From Mya arenaria (taxonomy: Eukaryota > Mollusca > Bivalvia > Myida > Myidae), in NCBI RefSeq assembly GCF_026914265.1, contig NC_069136.1:24275701-24339700 (forward strand): DNA of 64,000 nt. The letters run 5' to 3'. Below, piece by piece: positions 1 through 12,438 of the stretch (positions within the stretch are counted from its first letter, which is position 1; the number at the start of each line of letters is the position of its first letter). A model generated the notes under the pieces. That model worked only from the letters and a program-made list of their open reading frames with translations, was not told the origin of the DNA and did not search any database. Made by a program: the position numbers and the translations under genes.

Positions 1-495
1 AATTATCATGACATTACAGTTTTGTGTCCTAAATACTAATACCGACCAAAGTGCACAAACGTCAAACACATTGTCGTCCATTGCCAATGTTCACGGCGGG
101 TGTATTCATTTTTAGTATGCATCTAACATTTGGCCATTGTTTCGAACAATGAATTATTCAATATATTGAAATAGCTAACTAGGGGCGTAGACATAATAAG
201 TCGATTATAATAAGGTGTTTAAGTAGACACAATATTGCATTACCATTCAAATCGTAACTTACAATGATGTTACTAGACCATCACTACTATACGTTATCAT
301 AAACTATTGTTATGGTTTAAGTCTTACGATATATTGACTGCTTAATATTGATGGAATTTGTAAAAAGAAATGGGGAACGAATATTTTTCGGGATTTTGTG
401 TTTCTCGAGTGTTTTCAGCAGCGACAAAGGTATTTCGTTCATAAATCTTCATTTAAAGGGACAGTTTCAACGTTGACGATGATGTTTTCCTTCGG
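1..495. other. AT-rich sequence, no gene seen
   Basis: No open frame, splice-site pair or repeat that I can support. It may be intron of the gene whose last exons lie at 7.3-8.4 kb. Confidence 0.4.
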
Positions 496-765
496 TTAAA
501 GTGACACTCTTATTCAAAATCAATACATACACATGTATAACAAACATAACTTTTGAGTGATAAACCTTTTACTGCTTACTAAATAATGCATTTATGGAAA
601 GGAATAACTGACAACAAGATTGTAACTTTGTATTTAATAGCTGAGAACACACACATGTTAAATCATTGGTGAGTGCTATAAGATTTACTGTGTGCTTCTG
701 TTGTTTCATAAAGTAGAAATACCATGTTTTTTGCACCTTTCTTTCAAATTAAACCCGGAATCCTA
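496..765 (+). mobile_element. TTAA-flanked MITE (family B), 5' part
   Basis: Starts TTAAAGTGACACTCTTATTC and matches the copies at 12439-12811 and 18728-19101 along most of its length. The right end is missing, so this is a truncated copy. TTAA flanks suggest a piggyBac- or Kolobok-mobilised family; that is inference, since no transposase is present. Confidence 0.65.
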
Positions 766-811
766 CATCATACAACGTGACTTGGGCAATTTAAGCGATA
801 AGATTATATAA

Positions 812-1775
812 CATGAATGAGTTTATTTACGCTATAATCTTATACAACGTGAATGGGACTTATTACGCTATAAGCATGAAGAGTCGCTTTAACTAGCACT
901 TTAGTTTATACAACATGAATGAGTCGCTTTAACTAGCGCTAAGCTTATACGACAAGAATGAGTCGCTTTAACTAGCGCTAAGCTTAAACAACACGAATGA
1001 GTCGCTTTAACTAGCGCTAAGCTTATACGACAAGAATGAGTCGCTTTAACTAGCGCTAAGCTTATACGACATGAATGAGTCGCTTTAACTAGCGCTTTAG
1101 CTTATACAACATGAACGAGTCGCTTTTACTAGCGCTAAGCTTATACGACACGAATGAGTCGCTTTAACTACCGCTAAGCTTATACGACATGAATGATTCG
1201 CTTTAACTCGCGCTAAGCTTATACTACACGAATGAGTCGCTTTAACTAGCGCTAATATTATACGACACGAATGAGTCGCTTTAACTAGCGCTAAACTTAA
1301 ACATAGCGACGCTAAACTTAAACAACACGAATGAGTCGCTTTAACTAGCGCTAAGCTTATACGACACGAATGAGTCGCTTTAACTAGCGCTAAGCTTATA
1401 CGACACGAATGAGTCGCTTTAACTAGCGCTAAGCTTATACAACACGAATGAGTCGCTTTAACTAGCACTTTAGTTTATACAACATGAATGAGTCGCTTTA
1501 ACTAGCGCTAATCTTATACGACATGAATGAGTCGCTTTAACTCGCGCTTCAGCTTATACAACACAAATGAGTCGCATTAACTAGTGCTAAGCTTATACGA
1601 CACGAATGAGTCGCTTTAACTAGCGCTATGCTTATACGACATGAATGAGTCGCTTTAACTAGCGCTAAGCTTATACAACACGAATGAGTCGCTTTAACTA
1701 GCGCTAAGCTTATACAACACGAATGAGTCGCTTTAACTAGCGCTAAACTTAAACAACACGAATCAGTCCTTTTGA
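812..1775. repeat. Minisatellite, 39-bp unit, about 24 copies
   Basis: The unit carries AAGCTTATACGACACGAATG followed by AGTCGCTTTAACTAGCGCT. Copies differ by a few substitutions and one short internal rearrangement near 1300. Because 39 is divisible by three, a stop-free frame runs across it on the minus strand. That frame is a by-product of the repeat, not a gene. Confidence 0.95.
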
Positions 1776-2214
1776 GCGATAAGCTTATATACTAGGAATA
1801 CATGTATATACATGCAAAACAATGCATTTCAGAGGCGACACTTCATTGTTTCGTATCATACTTTTATCTCCCGCAGTCTGTGAAAAAAACACGTATTGTT
1901 GAAATGTTTATAAACCTATCGCAAAAAGAGAGAATTATAACCCGATACTGATATCAGATATCTTTAATTGCTCTCCTACTTATCAACTTACATTAAAGTT
2001 ATGAAGTACTTACAGCTCAAACTTGATTATTGATTTTATTTATCTTTTTACATTTTAATGTTCGTATTTATGCTTTCATAAAAAAGCTTGTCAGCAAAAT
2101 GGTTTCATTTTATTATACTGTCCAAAAAACAACAACAGTTTTTTTAATTATCATTAGAATAATAAAAGAAAGGGTAAGAACATCATGCTGCAGAGTTTAA
2201 AAGACATGCAGTAG

Positions 2215-2390
2215 AGACGTTATAGCATGGGATGAAATTCTCGGGATTTCGAGATAGGAACATGATGAGACGGAGTGAAGCTCTCGGGGTCTAAGATTCG
2301 GAAGATAAGATAGGTGGAGTTCTCAGGATTTCGAGATAATTGTAATATCATGGGGTGAAATCCTCGTGATCCTGATATTGAAACGTCAAA
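2215..2390. repeat. Degenerate short tandem repeat
   Basis: Three to four diverged copies of a roughly 55-60 bp unit containing GTGAAATTCTCGGGATTTCG. It sits just before the next array and may be an older, decayed one. Confidence 0.5.
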
Positions 2391-2955
2391 AGTCACTAAT
2401 TATAGTAAAAGAAGAACGAAGGTAGGGCAATGAGGGAAGATAATTTACATCAAAGGTCACTAATTATGGTAATAGAAAAACGAAGGTACGGCATTTAGGG
2501 AAGGGAAATAACATCAAAAGTCACTAATTATAGTAACAGAAGTACGAAGGTAAGGCATCGAGGGGAGGGAAATTACATCAAAAGTCACTAAATGAAAGAG
2601 GGAAGGGTAATTACATCAAAAGTCACAAATTATATTAGTAGAAGAACGAAGGTAAGGCATTGAGGGAAGGGAAATTACATCAAAAGTCACTAATTAAAGT
2701 AATAGAAGAACGAAGGGAAGGAAAGAGGGAAGGGTATTTACATCAAAAGTCACAAATTATATTAGTAGAAGAACGAAGGTAAGGCATTGAGGGAAGGGAA
2801 ATTACATCAAAAGTCACTAATTAAAGTAATAGAAGAACGGAGGGAAGGAAAGAGGGAAGGGTATTTACATCAAAAGTCACAAATTATATTAGTAGAAGAA
2901 CGAAGGTAAGGCATTGAGGGAAGGGAAATTACATCAAAAGTCACTAATTATAGTA
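2385..2955. repeat. Minisatellite, about 62-bp unit with a 125-bp higher order
   Basis: Units contain TTACATCAAAAGTCACTAAT, then GAAGAACGAAGG and a purine-rich GAGGGAAGGG tract. From about 2585 on, two unit types alternate, so a dimer of roughly 125 bp repeats about three times nearly unchanged. This suggests recent amplification of the dimer. Confidence 0.9.
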
Positions 2956-3099
2956 GGAAAGGAAGGAATGAAGGGAATGATGAAAAGAAGGAAAACATGA
3001 GAAAACATGAAGGAAAGAAAAGGGGCATAAGGGAAGTAGGACTGAGAATATGACGAAACTGGATGGTTACTTAGGTATAAAAGTTTTACAACGAGGAAA

Positions 3100-3295
3100 A
3101 CATCTGTAGTATTGGCATTAAAATGTTTAAACCGGTTAATCATCAAACCTTCCGTCGAAGCTGTAAATATTATTGTTTGATGGAAACGGGGATACAGAAG
3201 ATTTACAAAGATGAAAATTACTGTAGTATTGTCATTAAAATGTTTAAACCGGTTAATCGTTAAACCTCCGCGTCGAAGCTATAAATATTATTATT
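3100..3295. repeat. Tandem duplication, about 117-bp period
   Basis: Two copies of a block containing AAAATGTTTAAACCGGTTAA and GTCGAAGCT.TAAATATTATT, starting near 3101 and 3218. Nothing else is recognised between 3300 and 3780. Confidence 0.7.
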
Positions 3296-3814
3296 TTATA
3301 TTAGATTTCAATGCTTAATGCAGTTGGGATTAAATATGTCTGGATTAAATCGCTGTTCTAAGCTATGACAGTTTTTCAATAATGGCTTTTAAATGAAATC
3401 GAATGTTTGCCAAATGTTTAAATTAAACAGACCAGTTATGACTAGTGATATTGTTCTGTTTGAAAATTAAATCAATATGCCAATTAATAGGAATTAAATC
3501 ATATCCTCTGAGAGTGTACTGTGGGTTTAACAAAGTGCAATAAACTGAAGTGAAAATCAGAAGGAATAAATGACAAAGTATAATGGATTGTAAAGAAACT
3601 ATTGAGGTATTTTCTCTTTTTTCTTTATGTTTTTTTTTATTGTTTTTGATTTTTCTTTAAACAGGACATGAACGAAATCATAGCAAATCAAATAATGAGT
3701 TAATTTTCAATAAGTGCTTAACCAAAAAAAAAGGAATTTCTTGCCATTATCGCATATGAATTGTATACTCATAATGAAATAAATTATTCAGTATAATAAT
3801 GATAGCGGTAATAT

Positions 3815-3870
3815 CAGTAACAACAACAACAACAGCAGCGGCGGCGGCGGCGGCGGCAGCTGCAGCAGCA
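3815..3870. repeat. Trinucleotide microsatellites (AAC, AGC, GGC)
   Basis: Runs of AAC, GGC and AGC triplets in series. Further imperfect ATC and GTC triplets continue to about 3990. The open frame over them on the minus strand is low-complexity and not taken as a gene. Confidence 0.8.
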
Positions 3871-4255
3871 GGATAATTAGGATCATCATAGTTATAATCA
3901 TAAGCATCATCATCGCCAACGTCGTCGTCGTCGTCCTTCTGCTACTTTTCCTCATCTCCATCGCTACCACCATCATCATTGCTACCACGTTAAACAAGAC
4001 CAACTTGTACATTTCAGACCAGTGGGACATGTACAGTAACTGAGCTAGGCGGTCCGTTTAAAGTTCATTCCGCCTTCCAAGGGCTTGAAACAAACAGAAA
4101 CAAAGATAATGGTAACAATATAAATATTTTGTAATTTTACCATGTTAGTAGGGTTTTTATACGACGAAGGCTTCCTCGTTTATTGGAGAAAAATGAAGAA
4201 CGAAACACCATGTGCTGACCTTTTGTATGCGAAACAAACATTTGGTTCTACATTA

Positions 4256-4569
4256 TGCACCAGTCAATTGTAACCACGGCCCCCAGGTCCGGGGAATAGC
4301 GGGGAGTTTGACTTTCGGTCCAGCCAAGCTCTGGAAAAATCCCCGCCCTGCGAAGACGAACTGTTGGTAAACCCCCCTCCAAATGCCCCCGCACCCTGAG
4401 GACCCTAGGTAAGGCCCATTCCCCGCTATATTTGGCGCGAAGACAAAACCACCGCTTTCATCCGGCACTGCGGGACCACCGGGAAGGTATAACACGGCCC
4501 ATTCCCCGGCTATCCCCGGTATATCCCAGGACCGGGGGGGGGGGGGCGTGGTTACAATTGACTGGTGCA
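4256..4569. mobile_element. GC-rich MITE, 314 bp, TTA target duplication
   Basis: Ends are perfect inverted repeats of about 23 bp starting TGCACCAGTCAATTGTAACC. TTA stands on both sides (4253-4255 and 4570-4572). The inside is much more GC-rich than the flanks and has no transposase. A 3-bp TTA/TAA duplication fits PIF/Harbinger, which is inference. A diverged, one-ended relative is at 44751-44995. Confidence 0.8.
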
Positions 4570-4879
4570 TTACTGCTTACATTTCAGCCGAGCTAGGGAC
4601 AAATGCGAAGATACCAGGCAACCTGCTGCGGAAGTCGTTTGACGTCACTTCCGGTTCAGTAACACTACCGCCCCTCAGACGCAGTTACACGGATATTGGT
4701 ATGCCAGCGTATAAATCTGTATGTCCACATTCTGTATTCTAAAGGCTAGTCTCCATCTGTGTATAGCTATTATAGCTACACACCGTCTGTGTTAAGCTAC
4801 AACCCGCCACCGTAAAGCTACACTCCATCTACGTTAACCTATAATAATTATAGTTCATGCTACAATCCTTCTACGTGAA

Positions 4880-7030
4880 GAAAGTATACTAGTACTTCTG
4901 CGTAAAAGTATACTACTTTTACGTAGAGCTACTATTCATTAACTAAAATCTCCAATTCTTCTACGTTTAGTTACAATCTCTCTACGTAAAGCTACAATCA
5001 TTCAACGTAAAGCTTCAATTCGTTTACGTAAAGCAACAATCCGTCTACGTAAAGCTACAATCTTTATACGTAAAGCTCAATCCCTCTACGTGAAGCTACA
5101 CTCCTTCTACGTAAAACTACAATTCGTCTATGTAAAGCTACAATCCGTATACGTAAAGCTACTATCCCTCTACGTTAAGCTACAATCCGTATACGTAAAG
5201 CTACAATTCGTCTACGTAAAGCTACAATTCGTCTACGTTAAGCTACAATTCGTCTACGTTAAGCTACAATATTTCTTCGTAAACCTAGAATTCGTCTACG
5301 TAAAGCTACAATCCTTATAGGTAAAGCTTCAATCCCTCTACCTGAAGCTACAATCCTTATACGTAAAGCTACAATTCGTCTACGTAAAGCTACAATACTT
5401 ATACGTAAAGCTACAATTCGTCTACGTAAAGCTACAATACTTATGCGTAAAGCTACAATTCGTCTACGTAAAGCTACAAATCGTCTACGTTAAACTACAA
5501 TATTTCTTCATTAAGATAGAATTCGTCTACGTAAAGCTACAATCCTTCTATGTAAAGCAAAAGTCCTTATACGGGTACGTAAAGCTACAATCTTTATACG
5601 TAAAGCTACAAACCTTATACGTAAAGCTACAATTCGTCTACATTAAGCTACAATCCTTATACGTAAAGCTACAATTCGTCTACGTAAAGCTACAATCCTT
5701 ATGCTTAAAGCTACAATCCATATACGTAAAGCTACAATTCTTATACGTAAAGCTACAATCCTTATTCGTAACGCTATAATTCGTCTACGTAGAGCTATAC
5801 TCCTTATACGTAAAGCTAAATTCGTCTACGTAAAGCTACAATACTTATACGTAAAGCTACAATTCGTCTACGTAAAGCTACAAATCGTCTACGTTAAACT
5901 ATAATATTTCTTCGTAAAGATAGAATTCGTCTACGTAAAGCTACAATCCTTCTATGTAAAGCAAATTTCCTTATACGGGTACGTAAAGCTACAATCTTTA
6001 TACGTAAAGCTGCATTCCTTATACATAAACTACAATTCATCTACGTAAAGCTACAAACCTTATACGTAAAGCTACAATTCGTCTACATTAAGCTACAATC
6101 CTTATACGTAAAGCTACAATTCGTCTACGTAAAGCTACAATCCTTATAAGTAAAGCTACAATCCATACACGTAAAGCTACAATTCTTATACGTAAAGCTA
6201 CAATCCTTATTCGTAACGCTACAATTCGTCTACGTAAAGCTACAACCCTTATACGTAAAGCTAAATTCGTCTACGTAAAGCTACAATCCTTATACGTAAA
6301 GCTACAATTCGTCTACGTAAAGCTACAATCATTATTCGTAACGCTACAATTCGTCTACGTAAAGCTACAATCCTTATACGTAAAGCTAAATTCGTCTACG
6401 TAAAGCTAAAATCCTTATACGTAAAGCTAAATTCGTCTACGTAAAGCTGCAATCCTTATACGTAAAGCTACAATTCGTCTACCTAAAGCTTCAATCCTTA
6501 TACGTAAAGCTACAATTCGTCTACATAAAGCTTCAATCCTTATGCGTAAAGCTACTATTCCTCTTCGTCAATCTACAATCCCTCTACATTAAGCTACACT
6601 TCTACGTAAAGCTACACTTCTTCTACGTAAAGCTACAATCCGTCTACGTATGGCAACAATCCGTCTACGTAAAGCATCTATTCCTTTACGCAAAGCTCAA
6701 TCCTTTTACGTAAAGCTACCATTCGTCTACGTTAAGTTACAATCCGTCTACGTAATGATGCTTCAACCCGTCTACGTAATGCTACAATCCGTCTACGTAA
6801 TGCAACAATCCGTCTACGTAATGCTTCAGTCCTAATGCTACAATCCTTCTACATAATGCTACAATCTGTCTACGTAATGCTACAATCCTTTTACATAATG
6901 CTACAATCCGTCTGCGTATTGCTACAATCCTTCTACGTAAACCCACAATCCATGTAGGTAAAGTTACAATCCTTATACGTGAAGCTACACTACGTAGAGC
7001 AACAATCCTTCTACGTAAAGCTACACTAAA
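4880..7030. repeat. Minisatellite, 21-bp unit, about 100 copies
   Basis: Unit is roughly TACGTAAAGCTACAATCCTT. Two main variants (CCTTA and TCGTC endings) alternate over long stretches, giving a 42-bp higher order. Blocks of several hundred bases are duplicated within it (for example 5500-5720 resembles 5900-6130). The unit length is divisible by three, so short stop-free frames appear in several places; these are not genes. Confidence 0.95.
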
Positions 7031-7266
7031 GCTTATAGTAAATTCCCGGTTGAATGTCGTGATGCACCAACGGATGTTCATTCTGTAGGACGCGCAGCCT
7101 CGTTCTGGGATTGATCTCTACTGAATATAACTATGGAAAAACCAAACCTTCTCTAAAAATAGTATATTCTTTTGCATCCCTACTTACTTACTTAGTATAT
7201 ATAATGTTGAAACCGATGAAGAGTATCATAAAATAATAAATTATGTTTTTTTTATATCATTCACAG

Positions 7267-8432
7267 GAAGTCTACGTACAATAAACAAACGTCCCAAATC
7301 TCCGACCCCTAATTACACGATGATCAACAAACGGGATCCATCACGGCTTCAAACTCCCGCCGTAAAGGCCCTTGTGACGACGTCCCGCCCGATACCGCAC
7401 CTTTTCGACCGCAAAGCCTCGACTCCGGAGAGGAAGGACGGGCCTCCGAACAAGACCAAACAGATGTGGAAAAATGAGATAACGAAGTAATTTATTTAGT
7501 TATTTATGTACATGTTTTATTATCGAATAATGATGGATCAATATTCAACTGACAATCGATAACAACAAAGAGCATACAGTCGAACACCGTTGTCTCGAAC
7601 TCACAGAAATCTGCGAAAACACGTCGAGTCTCGGAAAAATCGAGCAAACCGAGAATGCTTACATTCAATTGAAAGAATTCGGTTCTTTACATCCAGTTCG
7701 AGCCAACGAACAAATCGAGCCAAGCGAGTTCGATCCAACGGGGTTCGACTGTATATACAATTAAACCACATTCATTATGTCGTCTGCATGATAACACAGC
7801 GTGTATTCAACTGTGTCATTGAAACTACACGAGCATTCATTATAACGTATTCTAGACGTACTTTACCTAAACGTACAGTCGAATCCCGTTGGCTCGAACT
7901 CCCAGGGACCGTCGAAAATACCTCGAGCCATGGAAAAATCCAGCCAAGCGTGAATGTTTACCTTCAGTATAAGGAAAACGATCCTTTACATCTAGTTCGA
8001 GCCAACGTAGAATTCGAGCCAAACGTGTTCGAGCCAACGGGGTTCGATATAAATTATGACGCCAAACCTCATATTTTACAAATAAAGTTCACAACCCATG
8101 TATGCCATCTTTAATATATTTAATCTCTAGATTTGTTTCAAACCATTACTACCCCGATTTTTTCACACCAATTGTATCTCTGTTTCCCTTCCAGAGTGGT
8201 ACCGGCCCGACCCCCTATCGCCATCCACTCCGACTGGAAGGCACCACCAGCTGATTGGGATGATCGAGATCAATACATATACGGCGCACATCCAATGTTT
8301 TACAAAAATCTCAAATATCCCATGCACAAAGACTTCACAGTCAACCCCGAGTGGCTCTCCGAGTACATGACAGTTTCTACTTACTCACAAGCTTACCGAA
8401 CATGCGCTTTGCGGTATGGTTGGTGCGCATAA
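7267..8432 (+). CDS. 3' end of an unrecognised gene (two terminal exons)
   Basis: Exon 7267-7486 follows an acceptor (TTCACAG) and ends at a GTAATT donor. Exon 8195-8432 follows TTCCCTTCCAG and ends in TAA. Only one frame is open in the first exon (two bases complete a codon from an unseen upstream exon), and it joins in phase to the second. The 151 or so visible residues are basic and proline-rich in the first exon, with KSPTPNY and RPIPHLFDRK. The second exon reads ADWDDRDQYIYGAHPMFYKN, then KYPMHKDFTVNPEWLSEYM. I do not recognise the family. The short Pro/Lys/Tyr pattern recalls small cilium- or microtubule-linked proteins, but this is a guess. Two MITEs lie in the intron. Upstream exons were not found among the arrays. 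Confidence 0.6.
7577..7751. mobile_element. 175-bp MITE with TA target site (family F, copy 1)
   Basis: Starts CAGTCGAACACCGTTG and ends with the inverted CAACGGGGTTCGACTG. It has TA on both sides and internal CTCGAGCC/GAGCCAA motifs. CAGT...ACTG ends with a TA duplication fit a pogo/Tc1-mariner origin (inference). It lies in the intron of the partial gene. Confidence 0.75.
7876..8047. mobile_element. MITE family F, copy 2
   Basis: Same ends and internal motifs as the copy at 7577-7751 and the same orientation. TA precedes it; the right terminus has lost its last three bases. Two copies of one family 125 bp apart in one intron. Confidence 0.7.
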
Positions 8433-9500
8433 CGTAGAACGCAATAAGTGATGACGTCATATTTCCTCCTGATTTAAATGCTAATATGTAAGGTAGAACG
8501 GTTTGTTTGTAAAAAGCGTGTACATGCATATCTTCTGCGACAAATTATTCATAACCAGTCCAAAGTGGATTTCAGAAACTTCTATACCACAATGCTTATA
8601 TCGCACTGTGTGTGACGCATGCGCATTGCGTTATGTGTAACGCTTAGCCGCCATTTTAGGTAGAGTAACTAATAATAATGTTTTATTGTTTTTGTTTTGT
8701 TTCTTACATATGCCTCGGCGGTAAATGCTTTATATTCAGACCGAAAATATTCCGTGCGCATGAAGCTTACTTACTCCCAGCTTAACAACATGCGAATTGT
8801 TATATGCGCACAACGGCAAAAGTGATGACGTCATAAAGACCGTCAACTTAAACTAAAAACTTTTCTGACGTACATTATTGTAACTATATTCTTTTTTTTT
8901 AGATTTTATAATTCAAACTATAAACTGTCACCTTGGAGTTATGCCTCATCTAACCTACATTGTTATTACTACGATAAATTTATATATTTTTTGTTATCAA
9001 ACCCAGTATATTATAATCAGTATTATTATCCTTGTTCACTGTTTTTCACCTTGTTAACTTTTTGTTTCTTGACCTTTGTTATTAAATCTTAGATGTTTTG
9101 TCTTTTATTGTTGATATGGAAAGAGTTTGGTACAAAAAAATAATACCAAAGCTGAGGACAAATCAAAGCGCTGCTGGCACTGGTGTATTCACTGCTTGGA
9201 GACAGGATAGAGTGTGACGTCATTGCCCTCCTGGTCATCTTATTTATGATACGCTTTGTGAGCGCTATTACAAGAATACTATTGTTCCATATCGCAACGG
9301 AATTTCCAACGGAGTGAGAGTTTAGCAAAAAGTTCACACAGCAGCGCAGTAAAATTACTAAAATAAGAACTGCCATATACTACTCAGCAGTAAACATGGC
9401 TGTTGCAATTCTGCGGTCCTTTAGGCAATACACTGCGCTGAAGACGTAAGCGGTCCAAATTGGAATTTGAAGCATGCATTTTAATGCAGTAGCATATCCA
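8433..9500. other. AT-rich sequence with decayed copies of the gene's 3' end
   Basis: Around 8590-8640 and again 8765-8840 the sequence resembles the last coding and first untranslated part of the gene ending at 8432: CTTACTC..AGCTTA.C, then a GCGCAT-containing stretch, then GTGATGACGTCATA. These look like diverged partial duplications. No convincing gene is visible to 9500. Confidence 0.45.
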
Positions 9501-9503
9501 CCT

Positions 9504-10247
9504 GGCCCCAATATCACGAAAATACTCAAGTTTAGTCTCAATCACAATCTCATCTCAATTAACCAAATAAAAGCATGATATTATTAAAAATGTTTTTATA
9601 CTTTTTGAAATGTATTCTCTCATAGACTATGTTATTGAACGATTTTGACAATATTTCAAAGAAAACTAAACCTAGAGCAAAATATATTCTTGAGTAATTG
9701 TTAAAAAACTGAAATGTACTCAAATACATTTTTTGGCTGTAGAATATTTTTCCCTTGGAATCTAGACCAAAGATTATAATCGATATATTCAATGATAAAA
9801 TGCGGTTTTAAAATGTGTAAAATCATATATATATTTTTCAGTGAATTCTGGCCCCAATATCACGAAAATACTTAAGTCAAATCTCAATCTCAACTCATTT
9901 TACCATGTAAATACAAAATATTATTCAAAATCTTGCATGTTTTTATACTTTTTGAAAGCTGATTGTCTCATAGAATGTGTTTTTGAAAGATTTTGACTAT
10001 ATTTCAAAGAAAACTTATTCTAGAGCAAAAAAAGGCAATGAATTATACTCAAGTATATTTTTGGCTGCAGAATATTTTTTCCTTTGGAATATTGACAAAA
10101 GGTTTTAATCAACATATTCAATGAAAGCATGCGGTTTAAAAATATGTAAAAAATTACATTATTTTCACTAAATGTTGATGTTACATGGTAAAATGAGTTG
10201 AGATTGAGTTTGAGATTTGACTTAAGTATTTTCGTAATATTGGGGCC
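9504..10247. mobile_element. MITE (family H) with duplicated left half
   Basis: A left terminus GGCCCCAATATCACGAAAAT occurs at 9504 and again at 9850, with about 346 bp of similar sequence in direct repeat. The matching inverted terminus ends at 10247. The second unit (9850-10247) is a complete element with terminal inverted repeats of about 55-60 bp; the first lacks its own right end. Confidence 0.75.
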
Positions 10248-10460
10248 TGCTGTTTTATGGTAAAATGAGTTGGATTGAGTTTGAGATTGGACTTAAGTAT
10301 GTTCGTGATATTGGGGCCTGCTGTTTTATGGTAAAATGAGTTGGATTGAGTTTGAGATTTGACTTAAGTATGTTCGTGATATTGGGGCCTGCTGTTTTAT
10401 GGTAAAATGAGTTGGATTGAGTTTGAGATTTGACTTAAGTATGTTCGTGATATTGGAGCC
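10248..10460. repeat. 72-bp tandem copies of the MITE's right end
   Basis: Three further copies of the family H right terminus, each starting TGCTGTTTTATGGTAAAATG and ending in ATATTGGGGCC or a variant. They follow the element at 9850-10247 directly. Confidence 0.85.
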
Positions 10461-10719
10461 AGACCATTTGGCTTTTGCCAGCTATGTTGTTTAAGAATTT
10501 AACATTATTCATGACATGATAGTATACATACACAGTTCAACATAATCATATTTGATTTTACTAAAGCAAATATGTTTCGATGGCAAATATTCTTATACGT
10601 ACATTCCATTGTTTAATGGATCGAGCTGAACATTCATTTTAAACATGCATTATAATAGAAGTGTACGTAAAAGAACAGAATATCAGTAATGTCAATTAAT
10701 GATGTTTCTCAAACAGCAA

Positions 10720-11390
10720 CTTTTTGTTCTGACTATAATGTCTCGAAATTTAAACAAAACAAAACTGTTCTATCCTTTCTGATTCTGATACTGACCATAA
10801 ACTAGCTGGAGTTCCACAGGGATCCATACTGGTCCACTTCTATTCTTGATTTGTATTAATAACATTGTTTAAGATATTCAGTACATACACAACATTAAAT
10901 ATCATAATCAATAATCCTACCCATGCTGCTATTACATTAAACTCGGATCTTGAAAAAACAAAACAATGGGGTAGTCGATGGTTAGTGTCCTTCGAACTTT
11001 CAAAGACTGAGTCACTTCTTATATCAACCAAACACAACAAGCCCTTCCATCCACCCTTTCTAATGAACATCATTTTCCAGGAAGGCGGGAACCATAAACA
11101 TATAGGCATTACCATATCATCATCAAGAACTTGACATGAACATATTTCCAGCATTAAGCATGGGAACTTCTCTATATGTATTTATTCTCTATAAAATTCA
11201 TCATTCCATGACGCCTACATACCTTTTAACTTCGATGCCATCGCCAGTTGTAAAGAAGACATCATACAGGTTAAGAAATACCCACCAAATTAGAACTTTT
11301 CACTGCAAAACTCATTTTTTTTCTCGCAATCTTTCTTACCATCGACAATATCGCTCTAGATATCCTTTCCAGCGTCAGTAACTGAAAAAG
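10720..11390 (+). mobile_element. LINE fragment: reverse transcriptase and C-terminal region
   Basis: Pieces of a non-LTR retrotransposon ORF2 on the plus strand. AGVPQGSIL (RT motif) is near 10805-10830. LNIIINNPTHAAITLNSDLE, then KQWGSRWLVSF and LSKTESLLISTKHN, are at 10890-11035. HHSMTPTYL and SYRLRN, typical of the C-terminal end of ORF2, are at 11200-11275. The reading frame is broken several times and part of the RT, including a normal catalytic box, is missing. The family is probably Jockey- or CR1-like. Confidence 0.7.
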
Positions 11391-11424
11391 CGTCACTCGA
11401 CTCTTTCAGTTTCGAATAAAAAAA

Positions 11425-11700
11425 ATGTTCATTGTGCACCACTTCTCATTCCCTCGTGCAGCTCTATTTAAGCCCACTCTGTATATGAAACCACATGTTT
11501 GGCAACCATTAAGCCCATTCAAAGGCCTAATATACCCTTATGGGTATTCTTATAGTCTATTCATTTCCAAAGCGACCACTGTTTGGCAAATATTAAGCCC
11601 ATTAAGAGCCAAACAAACCAATATGCGACTCTATTCAATGCCAATTAGACCACATTTGGCCCAGTATTCAGTATCCAAACCGACCACAGCAGACATAATG
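11425..11700. repeat. Weak repeat with a TTTGGCAAnnATTAAGCCCATT motif
   Basis: Two to three diverged units of about 110 bp share CCAC.TGTTTGGCAA followed by ATTAAGCCCATT. It has an open frame but no recognisable protein. Confidence 0.4.
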
Positions 11701-11736
11701 AAGTCGTTGCCTCGAAGTTATGACCATAAAATAACT

Positions 11737-12072
11737 CATTCGGATCTCCTCGGCCATTTTTTTCAAAAACAACCTCGGATGTATGCCGGTATCAGTTGAA
11801 GTAGTTTGTATCTTTTTAAATTATATCGTTAATTAATTTTAGTGTTTTAGAGATTTATAAATTGATCTAAGTTTAAATTGATTACCAGTGAAGTGTATTA
11901 ATGCAAACATAATTAAGATTTTCAAGAGTAACGACATAAAGTTAAACTGCTAAATAAAATTACTACGCGATCTACTTGCGGCGGACTTAAACGTACCTCT
12001 TTTTGAGTATGTAAACCGTCCAAATACATCCGAGGTTGTTTTTGAAAAAAATGGCCGAGGAGCTCCGAATGA
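11737..12072. mobile_element. hAT-type MITE (family C), 336 bp
   Basis: Inverted termini of about 45 bp: CATTCGGATCTCCTCGGCCA at the left and the matching GGCCGAGGAGCTCCGAATG at the right. The neighbours are AAATAACT and AAGTAACT, 7 of 8 bases alike, consistent with an 8-bp target duplication. Non-coding AT-rich centre. Five relatives lie in this window. Confidence 0.85.
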
Positions 12073-12079
12073 AAGTAAC

Positions 12080-12390
12080 TTTGGTATCGACGTTAATGAG
12101 GTAAGTTCTTCGTGTTAATTTAAAGTTTATTATACAATGAGTGAAAGATTGAATTCAATTAAAAGCAGTTTTATAGTCCAACAGTAACAATTAAACATGA
12201 AAGCCTTACACTTTTCCATAAAAAAATAAAATTGTTTTTAAATATAATTATTATAACCAGTTCTGCACTCATTGTTTAAATGAATCTGCAATACAAAATC
12301 TTTAAAAAGGGTAAACATAGACAAAATACCTCTACATTGCTGTTAATTGTATTTGGAACTTGCAATGCATTTGACCTTGATATTACAGTG
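12080..12390. other. AT-rich sequence, nothing recognised
   Basis: No gene, splice pair or repeat supported here. Confidence 0.4.
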
Positions 12391-12438
12391 GTGAGTTATA
12401 AATGTTAAAGTGATTCCCATATTGGTGAGTTATAAATG

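Noticed and set aside
1097-1468. 123-codon minus-strand frame with VKATHSC repeats
   Set aside because: It is the translation of the 39-bp minisatellite; the unit is a multiple of three and lacks stops in this frame.
4253-4570. 105-codon Gly/Pro-rich minus-strand frame
   Set aside because: It spans a MITE from terminal repeat to terminal repeat; no protein family is recognised.
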